Shown: positions 1 through 6,841 of the stretch, piece after piece
Layout: each line of letters begins with the position of its first letter
Position numbering within the stretch: the first letter of the stretch is position 1
IMG/VR virus record: IMGVR_UViG_3300022744_000774
Coordinates: 1 to 45,001 of that record
Strand: one strand, 5' to 3'
Length of the DNA: 45,001 nt
From: a virus
Translations under genes and position numbers: made by a program
The notes under the pieces: generated by a model
The model's database searches: none
The model's input: only the letters and a program-made list of their open reading frames with translations
Told to the model about the DNA's origin: nothing

Positions 1-1646
1 AAACAGACTGGCAGCCGCTCGAGGGCAAGGCCGTCTTGATTTGGCCGGACAAGGATGCACCCGGTTGGAGCTATGCAGAAGCAGCGGCTAAGGCTGCCTT
101 GGATGCAGGCGCTCGATCGTGTGACATCTTGATCCCACCTGATTTCAAACCTTCAGGCTGGGATGCTGCGGATGCGCTGCTAGAGGCGCAAGCTCAAACT
201 GAAGACGCTGTTGCGTTTGATGTGGACGGCTTCATCCTCACAGGACATCGTCTCCCGATCGCCAAAGATCCCGACCCGTCCGAGGTTGATACATCCTCGG
301 TTGATTTGGTCGATGGGGTGAACTGGAGCACAGAGGACGGTCTTGCGATTGCGTTTACCAATCGCTATGGCATCGACCTGCGTTACTGCGCCCAGTTGGG
401 CAAGTGGTTCTGGTGGAACGGCAAGCGTTGGGTGGAGGACAAGATGCTCTACGTGCAACACCTCTCACGGGGTATTTGCCGTGCAGCCTCACGCAAGGCC
501 GACACACCAAAGCTCAAGTCAAAACTGGCAAGCGCATCATCCATCGCATCTGTAGAGCGAATCATTCGCTCAGACCCCAAGCACGCGGCCAACATCGATG
601 AGTGGGATCCAGATCCTTGGCAGCTCAATACGCCAGAGGGCGTCATCGAGTTAAAGACGGGCACTTTGCGTCCTCACCAACGCATTGACCGTATGACCAA
701 GATCACGACCGCAAGCCCTAAGGGGGAGTGTCCACAGTGGGTGGCTTTTCTCGAGCAAATCACAGGGGGTGATGCCGAGTTACTGAGTTATTTGCAGCGC
801 ATGGCTGGGTACTGCTTGACGGGCCTAACCACAGAGCACGCATTGCTGTTTCTATATGGCACGGGTGGCAACGGTAAGTCTGTCTTCGTCAACACGCTGT
901 TCACGATCATGGGCGACTACGCCGCCAATGCACCCATGGAAACATTCATGGAGTCACGCAACGATAGACACCCCACTGACCTTGCTGGGTTGATGGGATC
1001 GCGCTTGGTAACGGCCACAGAGACTGAGCAGGGGCGTCGTTGGAACGAGTCAAAGATCAAAGAGATCACGGGTGGGGACCGTGTGTCTGCTCGCTTTATG
1101 CGCCAGGACTTTTTCACCTATGTTCCCGCTTACAAGATCGTGATCTCTGGCAACCACAAACCAGCGATTCGTAACATCGATGAGGCAATCAAGCGGCGCA
1201 TGCACTTGATCCCCTTCACCTTGACCATACCGCCAGAAAAGCGAGACCACTTGCTCTCGAGCAAGTTGCTCAAAGAGCGTGATGGGATCTTGGCTTGGGC
1301 TGTTCAGGGCTGCCTCATGTGGCAGCGCGAGGGCTTGCGACAACCGACCTCTGTCACATCAGCCACCAATGAGTATTTCGAGTCCGAAGACGTTATGGGT
1401 CGCTGGATTGATGAACGCTGCGTGTTGGTCAGCAACGCCAAGTCGCTCACCTTTGAGCTCTACAACGACTGGAAGCAATGGGCTGAAACGAACGGGGAAT
1501 ACCAAGGGTCGCAACGCCGCTTTTCTGATCTTTTGATCTCCAAAGGTGTGGAGCGATGGCGCAACTCAAGTGGTGTTCGTGGCTTCCAGGGTATCGGTTT
1601 GAAGCAAGGCGCGCCCGTTCGCTTCACTCCTCACGAGGTCGATTGA
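1..1646 (+). CDS. P4-type phage primase-helicase (5' truncated by window edge)
   Basis: Replicative primase/SF3 helicase of the prophage, expected to prime and unwind DNA at the phage origin. The reading frame is open from base 3 with no convincing start, so the N-terminus lies outside the window. The first visible residues (V-L-I-W-P-D-K-D-A-P-G, about 33-65) look like the end of a TOPRIM fold, the metal-binding part of the primase domain. The middle and C-terminal parts match the D5_N/P4-family helicase region: Walker A G-T-G-G-N-G-K-S near 857-882, a Walker B-like A-T-E-T-E about 150 bases later, and the sensor-like V-I-S-G-N-H-K-P followed by R-R-M-H-L-I-P-F. These assignments rest on family recognition. 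The gene is followed by a large palindrome rather than by a close partner gene. Confidence 0.9.
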   Translation, partial: TDWQPLEGKAVLIWPDKDAPGWSYAEAAAKAALDAGARSCDILIPPDFKPSGWDAADALLEAQAQTEDAVAFDVDGFILTGHRLPIAKDPDPSEVDTSSVDLVDGVNWSTEDGLAIAFTNRYGIDLRYCAQLGKWFWWNGKRWVEDKMLYVQHLSRGICRAASRKADTPKLKSKLASASSIASVERIIRSDPKHAANIDEWDPDPWQLNTPEGVIELKTGTLRPHQRIDRMTKITTASPKGECPQWVAFLEQITGGDAELLSYLQRMAGYCLTGLTTEHALLFLYGTGGNGKSVFVNTLFTIMGDYAANAPMETFMESRNDRHPTDLAGLMGSRLVTATETEQGRRWNESKIKEITGGDRVSARFMRQDFFTYVPAYKIVISGNHKPAIRNIDEAIKRRMHLIPFTLTIPPEKRDHLLSSKLLKERDGILAWAVQGCLMWQREGLRQPTSVTSATNEYFESEDVMGRWIDERCVLVSNAKSLTFELYNDWKQWAETNGEYQGSQRRFSDLLISKGVERWRNSSGVRGFQGIGLKQGAPVRFTPHEVD

Positions 1647-1688
1647 GACCGAAAAGAAATCAAAAAGGATTCACTTTCAGACACAAAA

Positions 1689-1794
1689 CTGACGCATGAC
1701 ACAGCTCGACGCTGTTTTCCTATTATCGACGTCTCACGCGTACGCGTAATAGAGGGAATATAGAAAACAACGTCGATATGTGTCAGTGCGTCAG
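1689..1794. repeat. 106-nt interrupted palindrome between primase and resolvase
   Basis: Nested inverted repeats share nearly one centre (about 1741). The outer arms are CTGACGCATGACACA (1689-1703) and TGTGTCAGTGCGTCAG (1779-1794). The inner arms are CGACGCTGTTTTC (1707-1719) and GAAAACAACGTCG (1763-1775). CTATTA (1720-1725) can pair with TAATAG (1747-1752). A perfect 12-mer, ACGCGTACGCGT, sits at the centre (1736-1747). Its place right after the replication helicase suggests an origin, a primase-binding site or a regulatory hairpin, but nothing here decides among these. The right outer arm runs up to the resolvase start region, so it could also affect that gene's translation. Confidence 0.85.
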
Positions 1795-1807
1795 AGCAAG
1801 GACGACT

Positions 1808-2281
1808 ATGACACTCAAGACAATTTTGGCCCTCGACTTGGGCACGACAACTGGTTGGGCTCTTCGTGATCAAGCGGGGAGCATTGCACACGGATTTGTG
1901 AGCTTCAAGCCGCAACGGTTCGAGGGTGGTGGGATGCGCTTCTTGCGCTTCAAACGCTGGCTCACAGAAATCAAAGCCACAACCGAGCATGGCATCGATG
2001 CCGTTTACTTCGAGGAAGTGCGGCGTCATCTCGGGGTGGATGCGGCTCATGTCTACGGCGGGTTGATGGCAACGCTCACGAGCTGGTGTGAGCATCACCA
2101 GATCCCCTACGAAGGTGTTCCCGTTGGCACGATCAAACGACACATCAGCGGCAAGGGCAACGCGTCCAAAGACGATGTGATCAAAGCGGTGTGCGAGCTC
2201 GGGTTTGCTGTCAGCGATGACAACGAAGCCGACGCCATTGCGTTATTGAACCTTGCGATCCTGAATAACGAGGGGGTGTGA
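1808..2281 (+). CDS. RuvC-like Holliday junction resolvase (phage type)
   Basis: A 157-residue protein of the RNase H-like RuvC family, expected to cut four-way junctions or branched DNA during phage recombination or packaging. The N-terminal L-A-L-D-L-G-T-T-T-G-W strand carries the first catalytic Asp (D10). An acidic Y-F-E-E-V motif lies near residue 68, and a C-terminal D-D-N-E-A-D-A-I-A-L segment supplies the last acidic residues in the order expected for RuvC. I chose the ATG at 1808 because an AAGGAC-like ribosome binding site precedes it. An in-frame ATG at 1778 would start inside the palindrome and add ten unlikely residues. It is followed one base later by the next small gene, so it is probably translationally coupled to it. 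Confidence 0.85.
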   Translation: MTLKTILALDLGTTTGWALRDQAGSIAHGFVSFKPQRFEGGGMRFLRFKRWLTEIKATTEHGIDAVYFEEVRRHLGVDAAHVYGGLMATLTSWCEHHQIPYEGVPVGTIKRHISGKGNASKDDVIKAVCELGFAVSDDNEADAIALLNLAILNNEGV

Positions 2282-2282
2282 G

Positions 2283-2498
2283 ATGAAGTTTCCTCCCGTG
2301 CGTTACCCATCTCCGCTTGGTCGAGCACAACCCATTCCCATGGACGTCGAGCGCACCAAGCGTGAAGGCTGGCAAAACAGCCACCTTCTTGTGATCGCTG
2401 CTAACGACCAGCGGCTCGACTTTTTAGAACAACAACTCATCGAGAGCATTGGCAACAGGCTCTACGGGACAAAAGGCAAAGGGGGAAAAATTGGATGA
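2283..2498 (+). CDS. Small phage protein, unknown function
   Basis: A 71-residue protein beginning M-K-F-P-P-V-R-Y-P-S-P. The ATG follows the resolvase stop by one base, and the 3' end overlaps the next gene by eight bases, so it sits in a tightly packed operon, which is the main reason to believe it. There are no membrane segments or cysteines. The C-terminus is Gly/Lys-rich, but there the DNA also serves as ribosome binding site for the next gene. I do not recognise a family. Confidence 0.6.
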   Translation: MKFPPVRYPSPLGRAQPIPMDVERTKREGWQNSHLLVIAANDQRLDFLEQQLIESIGNRLYGTKGKGGKIG

Positions 2499-2865
2499 AC
2501 TCAACATCGACAACGTGGGCGAGAGGTTTCGCCAGGCTGCACGCACTGCATACCGACTGCCAGCAGTCAGAGTGCAAGGTTATGTGAGCTACTGGCCAGA
2601 GATCAAGCAAACGGAGACAGTTAGAAGCGCAGTGGAGGAACGCCGCTACATCAAGTTTCCGCCAAGCCCCAAAGAGGTCGAGGAGATGCTGGAGGTCATG
2701 CGTTGGATCCAGTGCCTCGATGTCGAGCAACGAAAACTGGTCTGGATGCGTGCGAGGCGCTATGGGTGGCGAGACATCGGTCAGCGCTTTGGTTGCTGCT
2801 CACGCACCGCACAGCGCCACTGGCAGTTCGCCATGCTCCAAGTGATCAACCAGATCAAACCATGA
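2491..2865 (+). CDS. DUF6362-like phage protein
   Basis: A 124-residue protein resembling the DUF6362 family common in proteobacterial prophages. The family look comes from a basic N-terminal part, a central Y-x-S-Y-W-P and F-P-P-S-P region, and a C-terminal helix-turn-helix-like segment (G-W-R-D-I-G-Q-R-F-G-C-C-S-R-T-A-Q-R-H-W) that could bind DNA. No function is established that I know of; a regulatory or packaging role is inference from the helix-turn-helix look. The TTG at 2491 is preferred because a purine-rich AGGGGG stretch lies six bases upstream. An earlier in-frame TTG at 2449 would extend it 14 residues into the preceding gene. Confidence 0.7.
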   Translation: MDELNIDNVGERFRQAARTAYRLPAVRVQGYVSYWPEIKQTETVRSAVEERRYIKFPPSPKEVEEMLEVMRWIQCLDVEQRKLVWMRARRYGWRDIGQRFGCCSRTAQRHWQFAMLQVINQIKP

Positions 2866-2876
2866 ACACATCAGCG

Positions 2877-2927
2877 TTGGAATGTTGCCCAAAGAGAGGA
2901 GTTGGCAAAAATGGGCAATATTTCCAA
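2877..2927. repeat. Imperfect inverted repeat in intergenic region
   Basis: TTGGAATGTTGCCCA (2877-2891) and TGGGCAATATTTCCAA (2912-2927) form a near-complete inverted repeat around a 20-base purine-rich loop. It begins about 11 bases after the DUF6362-like stop codon. There is no T-run after it, so it is not a classical terminator; an operator or a processing/antitermination hairpin is possible. Bases 2928-3048 beyond it hold no gene I can support. Confidence 0.6.
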
Positions 2928-3048
2928 CGAGTTCGGGCGGTTGCTGTTTTAGTTACGGCGATTGCTGAATTTGGCCAAAAAAAGGGTGTCGCATTTCGGG
3001 AATGAATCAGGTAAATTCTCGATACGTTGGGAATCAAAGCAACTTGAT

Positions 3049-3264
3049 TCAGCGAAGCAAAACAGAGTCTTGTTTCACCATCTCTTCGAGCTTGTCCACA
3101 TGGATGTAGCCCGTCACTCCCTCTGAGACAGTCACTGCCAGGTAGCCGTGCTCAGCAGGACCTGACACCTCGTAAGTCCCCGCACTCAGGGGAATGAACC
3201 CCTCATCCTTGAAATCCTTGCCCAGTTTTCTGGCGAGGACTCCCTTCTTCACTTCAATCTTCAT
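3049..3264 (-). CDS. Small phage protein with SH3-like character
   Basis: A 71-residue leftward gene starting at 3264 with an AGAGGTAGG ribosome binding site in front of the ATG, divergent from the methyltransferase with only 35 bases between the two starts. The sequence is rich in beta-prone and Gly residues, and its G-Y-I-H-V-D-K-L segment resembles the end of bacterial SH3-like barrels; that resemblance is weak. No signal peptide or membrane segment is seen. The opposing start and shared promoter region suggest it could be expressed under different control from the late genes. Confidence 0.6.
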   Translation of the reverse strand: MKIEVKKGVLARKLGKDFKDEGFIPLSAGTYEVSGPAEHGYLAVTVSEGVTGYIHVDKLEEMVKQDSVLLR

Positions 3265-3299
3265 TGCCTACCTCTGTGCAGGCAATTGTAGGAACACGC

Positions 3300-4550
3300 A
3301 TGCCTCAAACTCAAAAGCATCCAGAGATTCGGATGACGCCTTTGGATAAGTTGATTCCCTATGCCCGCAATGCCCGCACACATAGCGATGAGCAGGTGGC
3401 ACAGATCGCGGCCTCCATCTCCGAGTTCGGATTCAACAATCCCATCCTCACCGATGGTGAGCATGGTTTGATCGCTGGACATGGTCGTCTGGCCGCAGCT
3501 CGAAAGCTCGGCCTCAAAGAGGTTCCGGTGATTGAGCTCGGGCACTTGAGCGATACCCAAAAGAAAGCCTACATCCTGGCCGACAACCGCATTGCATTGA
3601 ATGCTGGTTGGGACGATGGGCTGCTGACTCTGGAGTTGCAAGAGCTCCAAGGTGCAAACGTAGACCTTGGTCTTTTGGGTTTTGGTGATGAAGAGATTGA
3701 GCGACTGCTCAACGGTGCTGACGTTGGCGGTGGTTTGACCGAAGATGACGCAGTCCCAGAGCCACCCGTGGAACCTGTATCCAAACCTGGTGACCTGTGG
3801 ATTCTTGGCAACCACCGCCTTCTGTGTGGCGACTCAACCCTTCTGTCAGACGTTGAGAGGCTGATGGATGGTCAGCTCGCAGACATGGCGTTCACTGATC
3901 CACCCTACAACGTGGACTATGGCAACAACGCCAAGGACAAGATGCGCGGCAAAGACCGTCGCATCATGAACGATGCCTTGGGCGATGGGTTCTACCAATT
4001 CCTCTACGACGCCTGCCTGAACCTCTTGGTCGTGACCAAGGGTGCTTGCTATGTGTGCATGAGCTCTTCGGAGTTGCACACATTGCAGAAGGCTTGGATT
4101 GATGCAGGTGGCAAGTGGTCCACCTTCATCATTTGGGCTAAGAACACCTTCACGCTCGGTCGCGCTGACTATCAGCGCCAGTACGAACCCATCCTGTATG
4201 GCTGGAAACAGGGAACTGATCACTTCTGGTGCGGTGACCGTGATCAGTCGGACATCTGGAACTACAACAAGCCCCGGGTTAACGACCTACACCCGACCAT
4301 GAAGCCCGTTGAGCTGGTCGAGCGTGCAATCCAGAACTCCTCAAAGAGTCGTGACATCGTGCTCGATCTCTTTGGTGGCTCTGGCACAACCCTCATCGCT
4401 TGCGAGAAAACCAACCGCCAGGCTCGATTGGTTGAGTTGGATCCCAAGTTTGTCGATGTAATTGTCAAGCGTTGGGAGGAGTACACGGGCAAGAAAGCAG
4501 TGCTCTCGAACCGAGAGCTCGAGGCTCAAGCTGAGGTCTTAGGTGAGTAA
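3300..4550 (+). CDS. ParB-like domain fused to beta-class DNA methyltransferase
   Basis: A 416-residue two-domain protein. Residues ~10-130 form a ParB/Srx-type nuclease-like domain (P-L-D-K-L-I-P-Y-A-R-N-A-R-T-H, then G-L-I-A-G-H-G-R-L-A-A-A-R-K). Residues ~175-400 form an amino-methyltransferase with D-P-P-Y-N-V-D-Y-G (catalytic motif IV) before D-L-F-G-G-S-G-T-T (AdoMet-binding motif I), the beta-class order. The product should be N6-methyladenine or N4-methylcytosine. No restriction enzyme is adjacent, so it looks like an orphan phage methyltransferase, perhaps protecting phage DNA from host restriction; that role is inference. The start at 3300 has GTAGGA upstream. A TTG at 3264 would overlap the divergent gene's start. 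Confidence 0.9.
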   Translation: MPQTQKHPEIRMTPLDKLIPYARNARTHSDEQVAQIAASISEFGFNNPILTDGEHGLIAGHGRLAAARKLGLKEVPVIELGHLSDTQKKAYILADNRIALNAGWDDGLLTLELQELQGANVDLGLLGFGDEEIERLLNGADVGGGLTEDDAVPEPPVEPVSKPGDLWILGNHRLLCGDSTLLSDVERLMDGQLADMAFTDPPYNVDYGNNAKDKMRGKDRRIMNDALGDGFYQFLYDACLNLLVVTKGACYVCMSSSELHTLQKAWIDAGGKWSTFIIWAKNTFTLGRADYQRQYEPILYGWKQGTDHFWCGDRDQSDIWNYNKPRVNDLHPTMKPVELVERAIQNSSKSRDIVLDLFGGSGTTLIACEKTNRQARLVELDPKFVDVIVKRWEEYTGKKAVLSNRELEAQAEVLGE

Positions 4551-4571
4551 AGCACTGCAATCGCCCTTGTT

Positions 4572-4931
4572 CTATCCAAGCCTTGCGACGTAACGGGCGT
4601 AGTCCCCGCCCTCGGGGTTGACGTAGAGATAAGGGCGACCAGGTGCTTTGATCTCAACGCACAGAAACCCGTCACCTGTGCCACCTCCTTTGCCTGCCAA
4701 CCAGTCGCGAGATTTCAGTAGGGTTCGTCCAAAGGAATCGAACTCCTCTGGTGTCATTTCCTTGGTTTCGGTTACGAACACTTTGTAGTTGCCGTAGCCT
4801 CCAACCTCCTCAAGGCTGGATGGCTTGCGGGCAAATGGCAGCTCAACGCTGAGCTCTTGGACGTTGATCTCTTTGCCTGCAAACATCAAAGTGCGAGGCG
4901 TTCTCTCGATGGTGATCGTCATGGTTGTCAT
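4572..4931 (-). CDS. Conserved-looking small phage protein, unknown function
   Basis: A 119-residue protein, the last gene of a leftward four-gene operon. The ATG at 4931 has GAGG five bases upstream and begins eight bases after the stop of the DUF3489 gene. It starts M-T-T-M-T-I-T-I-E-R-T-P-R-T-L-M-F and has a C-terminal R-P-Y-L-Y-V-N-P-E-G-G-D-Y-A-R-Y-V motif. It is probably a soluble alpha/beta protein. It ends 21 bases from the convergent methyltransferase stop. I do not recognise the family. Confidence 0.65.
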   Translation of the reverse strand: MTTMTITIERTPRTLMFAGKEINVQELSVELPFARKPSSLEEVGGYGNYKVFVTETKEMTPEEFDSFGRTLLKSRDWLAGKGGGTGDGFLCVEIKAPGRPYLYVNPEGGDYARYVARLG

Positions 4932-4938
4932 ACGTGCC

Positions 4939-5379
4939 TCAAACAATTCGGTATTTGCGCTCTTGACCATCGGTCTTCTCGGACACGATGTTCAGGCTCA
5001 GTTTCTTTTTCAATGAACCTGCCATCGCCCCTCGTATGGTGTGTTGCTGCCAGCCTGTCGCTTGAACCATTTCAGCGAGGCTTGCGCCTTCTGGACGCTT
5101 GAGCAACTCAATCAGGGTCGATTGCTTGGTTCCTTCCCGTTGCTTGGCTTGGGTTTCTGGCTTTGCGCCAATTGCCTCTCGACCAGCTGCCGTAATGGCA
5201 AATTGGGTTGTGCCCTCAGAGGTTTTGCTGTGCGGGGCAATCAACCCTGAGTTGCCAAGGGCGGTGAGCACTTTGATGAGTGCGCCGCCTTTGAGGTTGG
5301 CGGGGAAGTCACACAGTATTTTTTGCGGATGTTTAGCTGCTGCTTCAAGCAAAGCGCGTTGAGAGTCTGTGAGTTTCAT
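4939..5379 (-). CDS. DUF3489 domain protein
   Basis: A 146-residue protein. The C-terminal half (T-K-Q-S-T-L-I-E-L-L-K-R-P-E-G-A-S through R-G-A-M-A-G-S-L-K-K-K-L) is the DUF3489 domain, which is winged-helix-like and often found in prophages and integrative elements. The N-terminal half also resembles a small winged helix (L-L-E-A-A-A-K-H-P; A-L-G-N-S-G-L-I). Together these point to a DNA-binding or regulatory role, which is inference. Its ATG overlaps the preceding stop as ATGA, so it is translationally coupled to the DUF6900-like gene upstream. Confidence 0.8.
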   Translation of the reverse strand: MKLTDSQRALLEAAAKHPQKILCDFPANLKGGALIKVLTALGNSGLIAPHSKTSEGTTQFAITAAGREAIGAKPETQAKQREGTKQSTLIELLKRPEGASLAEMVQATGWQQHTIRGAMAGSLKKKLSLNIVSEKTDGQERKYRIV

Positions 5380-5579
5380 TTTTTACCTTTCGATGTTGTT
5401 GATTTGTTTTGTGCTGCTAAAGCGCCTGCGGCGTAGGCAGCTTCAAGCGCGCTCTTGATGGCCCAGACGGAAACGTCGTGGAAATCGTGGCGATCGCTGT
5501 TTTGGGTTTCAAGTGTTTGGATGAACAAATGGTCTTGAGCTATTTGCCCGATCACTTGCTCTTGGCTCGGGTTGCTCAT
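5376..5579 (-). CDS. DUF6900-like small phage protein
   Basis: A 67-residue protein with the layout I associate with DUF6900: I-A-Q-D-H-L-F-I-Q-T-L-E-T-Q-N-S-D, then H-D-F-H-D-V-S-V-W-A-I-K-S-A-L, and a C-terminal A-Y-A-A-G helix. Function unknown. Start and stop both overlap their neighbours as ATGA, which supports a real gene in a coupled operon. The tail is Lys/Ser-rich. Confidence 0.7.
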   Translation of the reverse strand: MSNPSQEQVIGQIAQDHLFIQTLETQNSDRHDFHDVSVWAIKSALEAAYAAGALAAQNKSTTSKGKK

Positions 5580-5788
5580 GCTTTTGCTCCTTTGGTTTTG
5601 TGGATGAGGTGAGCCTTGTCAAACCCCACCCAATGACCGTCTTTGTCCAGGCCTCTGTTGGCCAACTCAAGACGGGCTAGGTGGTTGAGGTCGAGCTCAC
5701 CCTTGGCTACGGCGGACAAGACATCGGTTGGCGCGATTTGGATGAACCCAAGTTCATCAATCGAGAAGGCGGTGGCTTTTGCGTTCAT
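5576..5788 (-). CDS. Small phage protein, first gene of leftward operon
   Basis: A 70-residue protein starting at 5788 with a strong AAGGAG ribosome binding site. It contains I-D-E-L-G-F-I-Q-I-A-P-T-D-V-L and L-A-R-L-E-L-A-N-R-G-L-D-K-D-G-H-W-V-G-F. Proteins of this layout are frequent neighbours of DUF6900/DUF3489 genes in phages, but I know of no assigned function. It leads the leftward unit 5788-4572; its promoter should lie in the short divergent space before the HNH gene (5789-5896). Confidence 0.65.
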   Translation of the reverse strand: MNAKATAFSIDELGFIQIAPTDVLSAVAKGELDLNHLARLELANRGLDKDGHWVGFDKAHLIHKTKGAKA

Positions 5789-5896
5789 TGCTTTGATCTC
5801 CTTTGTTTGTTGCGATGTAAAGCATTGACGCTCTCATTCGAGAAGAAGCCAAGCTAATTACTCGATGTGTCGCTTATTCCTTGAAAGTTGATTGAG

Positions 5897-6271
5897 ATGC
5901 CAAGAAGTGCTCCAACTCCTTGCAGATACCCGGGATGTATGGCTGTCTTGGCTAAGCCTGGCTATTGCGACGCACATCGCGCATTGGTGCACCGTGATTA
6001 CGGTCGTGCGCGTCGTAGTTTTGATGCGGAGGTTGGGTTCTATCAATCAGCAAATTGGCGGCGCTTGCGTGCCAACTTCTTACGGTTGCACCCCCTTTGC
6101 AGGGTGTGTGCTGGCAAAGAGCAAACAGTTGCTGCCAAAGTGGTGGACCACATCGTCCCAATCAAGGACGGTGGTGGCCGCTTTGATACGGCAAACCTGC
6201 AATCACTGTGTGTGTCCTGTCACAACCGCAAGACAGCTGCGGAGAGTTGGCGGCGCACTGCTGGGGGGTAG
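5897..6271 (+). CDS. HNH endonuclease
   Basis: A 124-residue HNH nuclease placed directly before the terminase genes, as in many HK97-like siphophages where the HNH protein assists terminase cutting at cos. An N-terminal zinc-binding-type region (P-C-R-Y-P-G-C...Y-C-D-A-H) is followed by C-R-V-C and the HNH core V-V-D-H-I-V-P-I-K-D-G-G, then N-L-Q-S-L-C-V-S-C-H-N-R-K-T. The paired cysteines fit a structural zinc finger. The start is either ATG 5897 or TTG 5888, and neither has a strong ribosome binding site. The packaging role is known for relatives and inferred here. Confidence 0.88.
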   Translation: MPRSAPTPCRYPGCMAVLAKPGYCDAHRALVHRDYGRARRSFDAEVGFYQSANWRRLRANFLRLHPLCRVCAGKEQTVAAKVVDHIVPIKDGGGRFDTANLQSLCVSCHNRKTAAESWRRTAGG

Positions 6272-6355
6272 GGGGTCTAAATCTCTACGACTGGTAGGCA
6301 AAGATGCGCTCGCCTGCCCAAATTTTTACGCGTGCAAATTGAACTAGGGGGGGCT

Positions 6356-6369
6356 TCCCTCAAAAGGGA
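6356..6369 (+). promoter_or_regulatory. Hairpin overlapping the terS ribosome binding site
   Basis: TCCCT (6356-6360) can pair with AGGGA (6365-6369) around a CAAA loop. The right arm is part of AGGGAG, the ribosome binding site for the terminase small subunit ATG at 6375, so folding would hide it. The 103-base gap between HNH and terminase (6272-6374) is also where a cos site would be expected; I cannot identify one from sequence alone. Confidence 0.4.
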
Positions 6370-6374
6370 GTCAT

Positions 6375-6836
6375 ATGGCTGGAAGAAAACCGCTGCCCAC
6401 CAAAGTTAAGCAAATCAAAGGCACGCTCCAAAAATGCCGAACCAACCTGCGCGAACCAAAGCCTCAGGGCGACCTGGTTGAGCCACCTGATTACATGCCC
6501 GAAGGGGCCAAGTCAGCCTGGCGGTATGCGTTGGAATGTGCGCCGCCCAATTTGCTTAAGAAGTTAGATATGTCGGTGCTGGAGGTCTGGGCATGTGCCG
6601 CAGATCTGTACCGCAAAGCTCAAGCAGGTATCGCAAAGACGGGCCTTTTGGTGAAGGCCCCAAACACAGGTGTGCCGATGCAGTCTCCGTATCTGGCGAT
6701 AGCAAACAAGCAGGCACAGATCATGACAAAAGCAGCCACGGAGATGGGGTTCACGCCCGCATCCAGATCGAGAGTCACTTTGCCCATGGAGGCCGCTGAC
6801 GACGACATGGATCCGTGGGCTGACATCGCGGGATAA
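6375..6836 (+). CDS. terS: Phage terminase small subunit, P27 family
   Basis: A 153-residue DNA-recognition subunit of the packaging motor. The N-terminus M-A-G-R-K-P-L-P-T-K-V-K-Q-I-K-G-T and the later central helices (W-R-Y-A-L-E, L-D-M-S-V-L-E-V-W-A) are typical of the P27 family, which pairs with Terminase_1-type large subunits. The acidic C-terminus (E-A-A-D-D-D-M-D-P-W) probably contacts the large subunit. It ends five bases before the terL start, so the two are co-translated. The ATG at 6375 has AGGGAG upstream. Confidence 0.9.
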   Translation: MAGRKPLPTKVKQIKGTLQKCRTNLREPKPQGDLVEPPDYMPEGAKSAWRYALECAPPNLLKKLDMSVLEVWACAADLYRKAQAGIAKTGLLVKAPNTGVPMQSPYLAIANKQAQIMTKAATEMGFTPASRSRVTLPMEAADDDMDPWADIAG

Positions 6837-6841
6837 GTTCA

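Noticed and set aside
2703-3005. Rightward frame overlapping the DUF6362-like gene and running past it
   Set aside because: Its start is inside a better-supported gene, its composition is not protein-like, and it crosses an inverted repeat.
3261-3815. Leftward open frame of 184 codons opposite the ParB-methyltransferase
   Set aside because: Shadow of the fusion gene, with no ribosome binding site or family signal.
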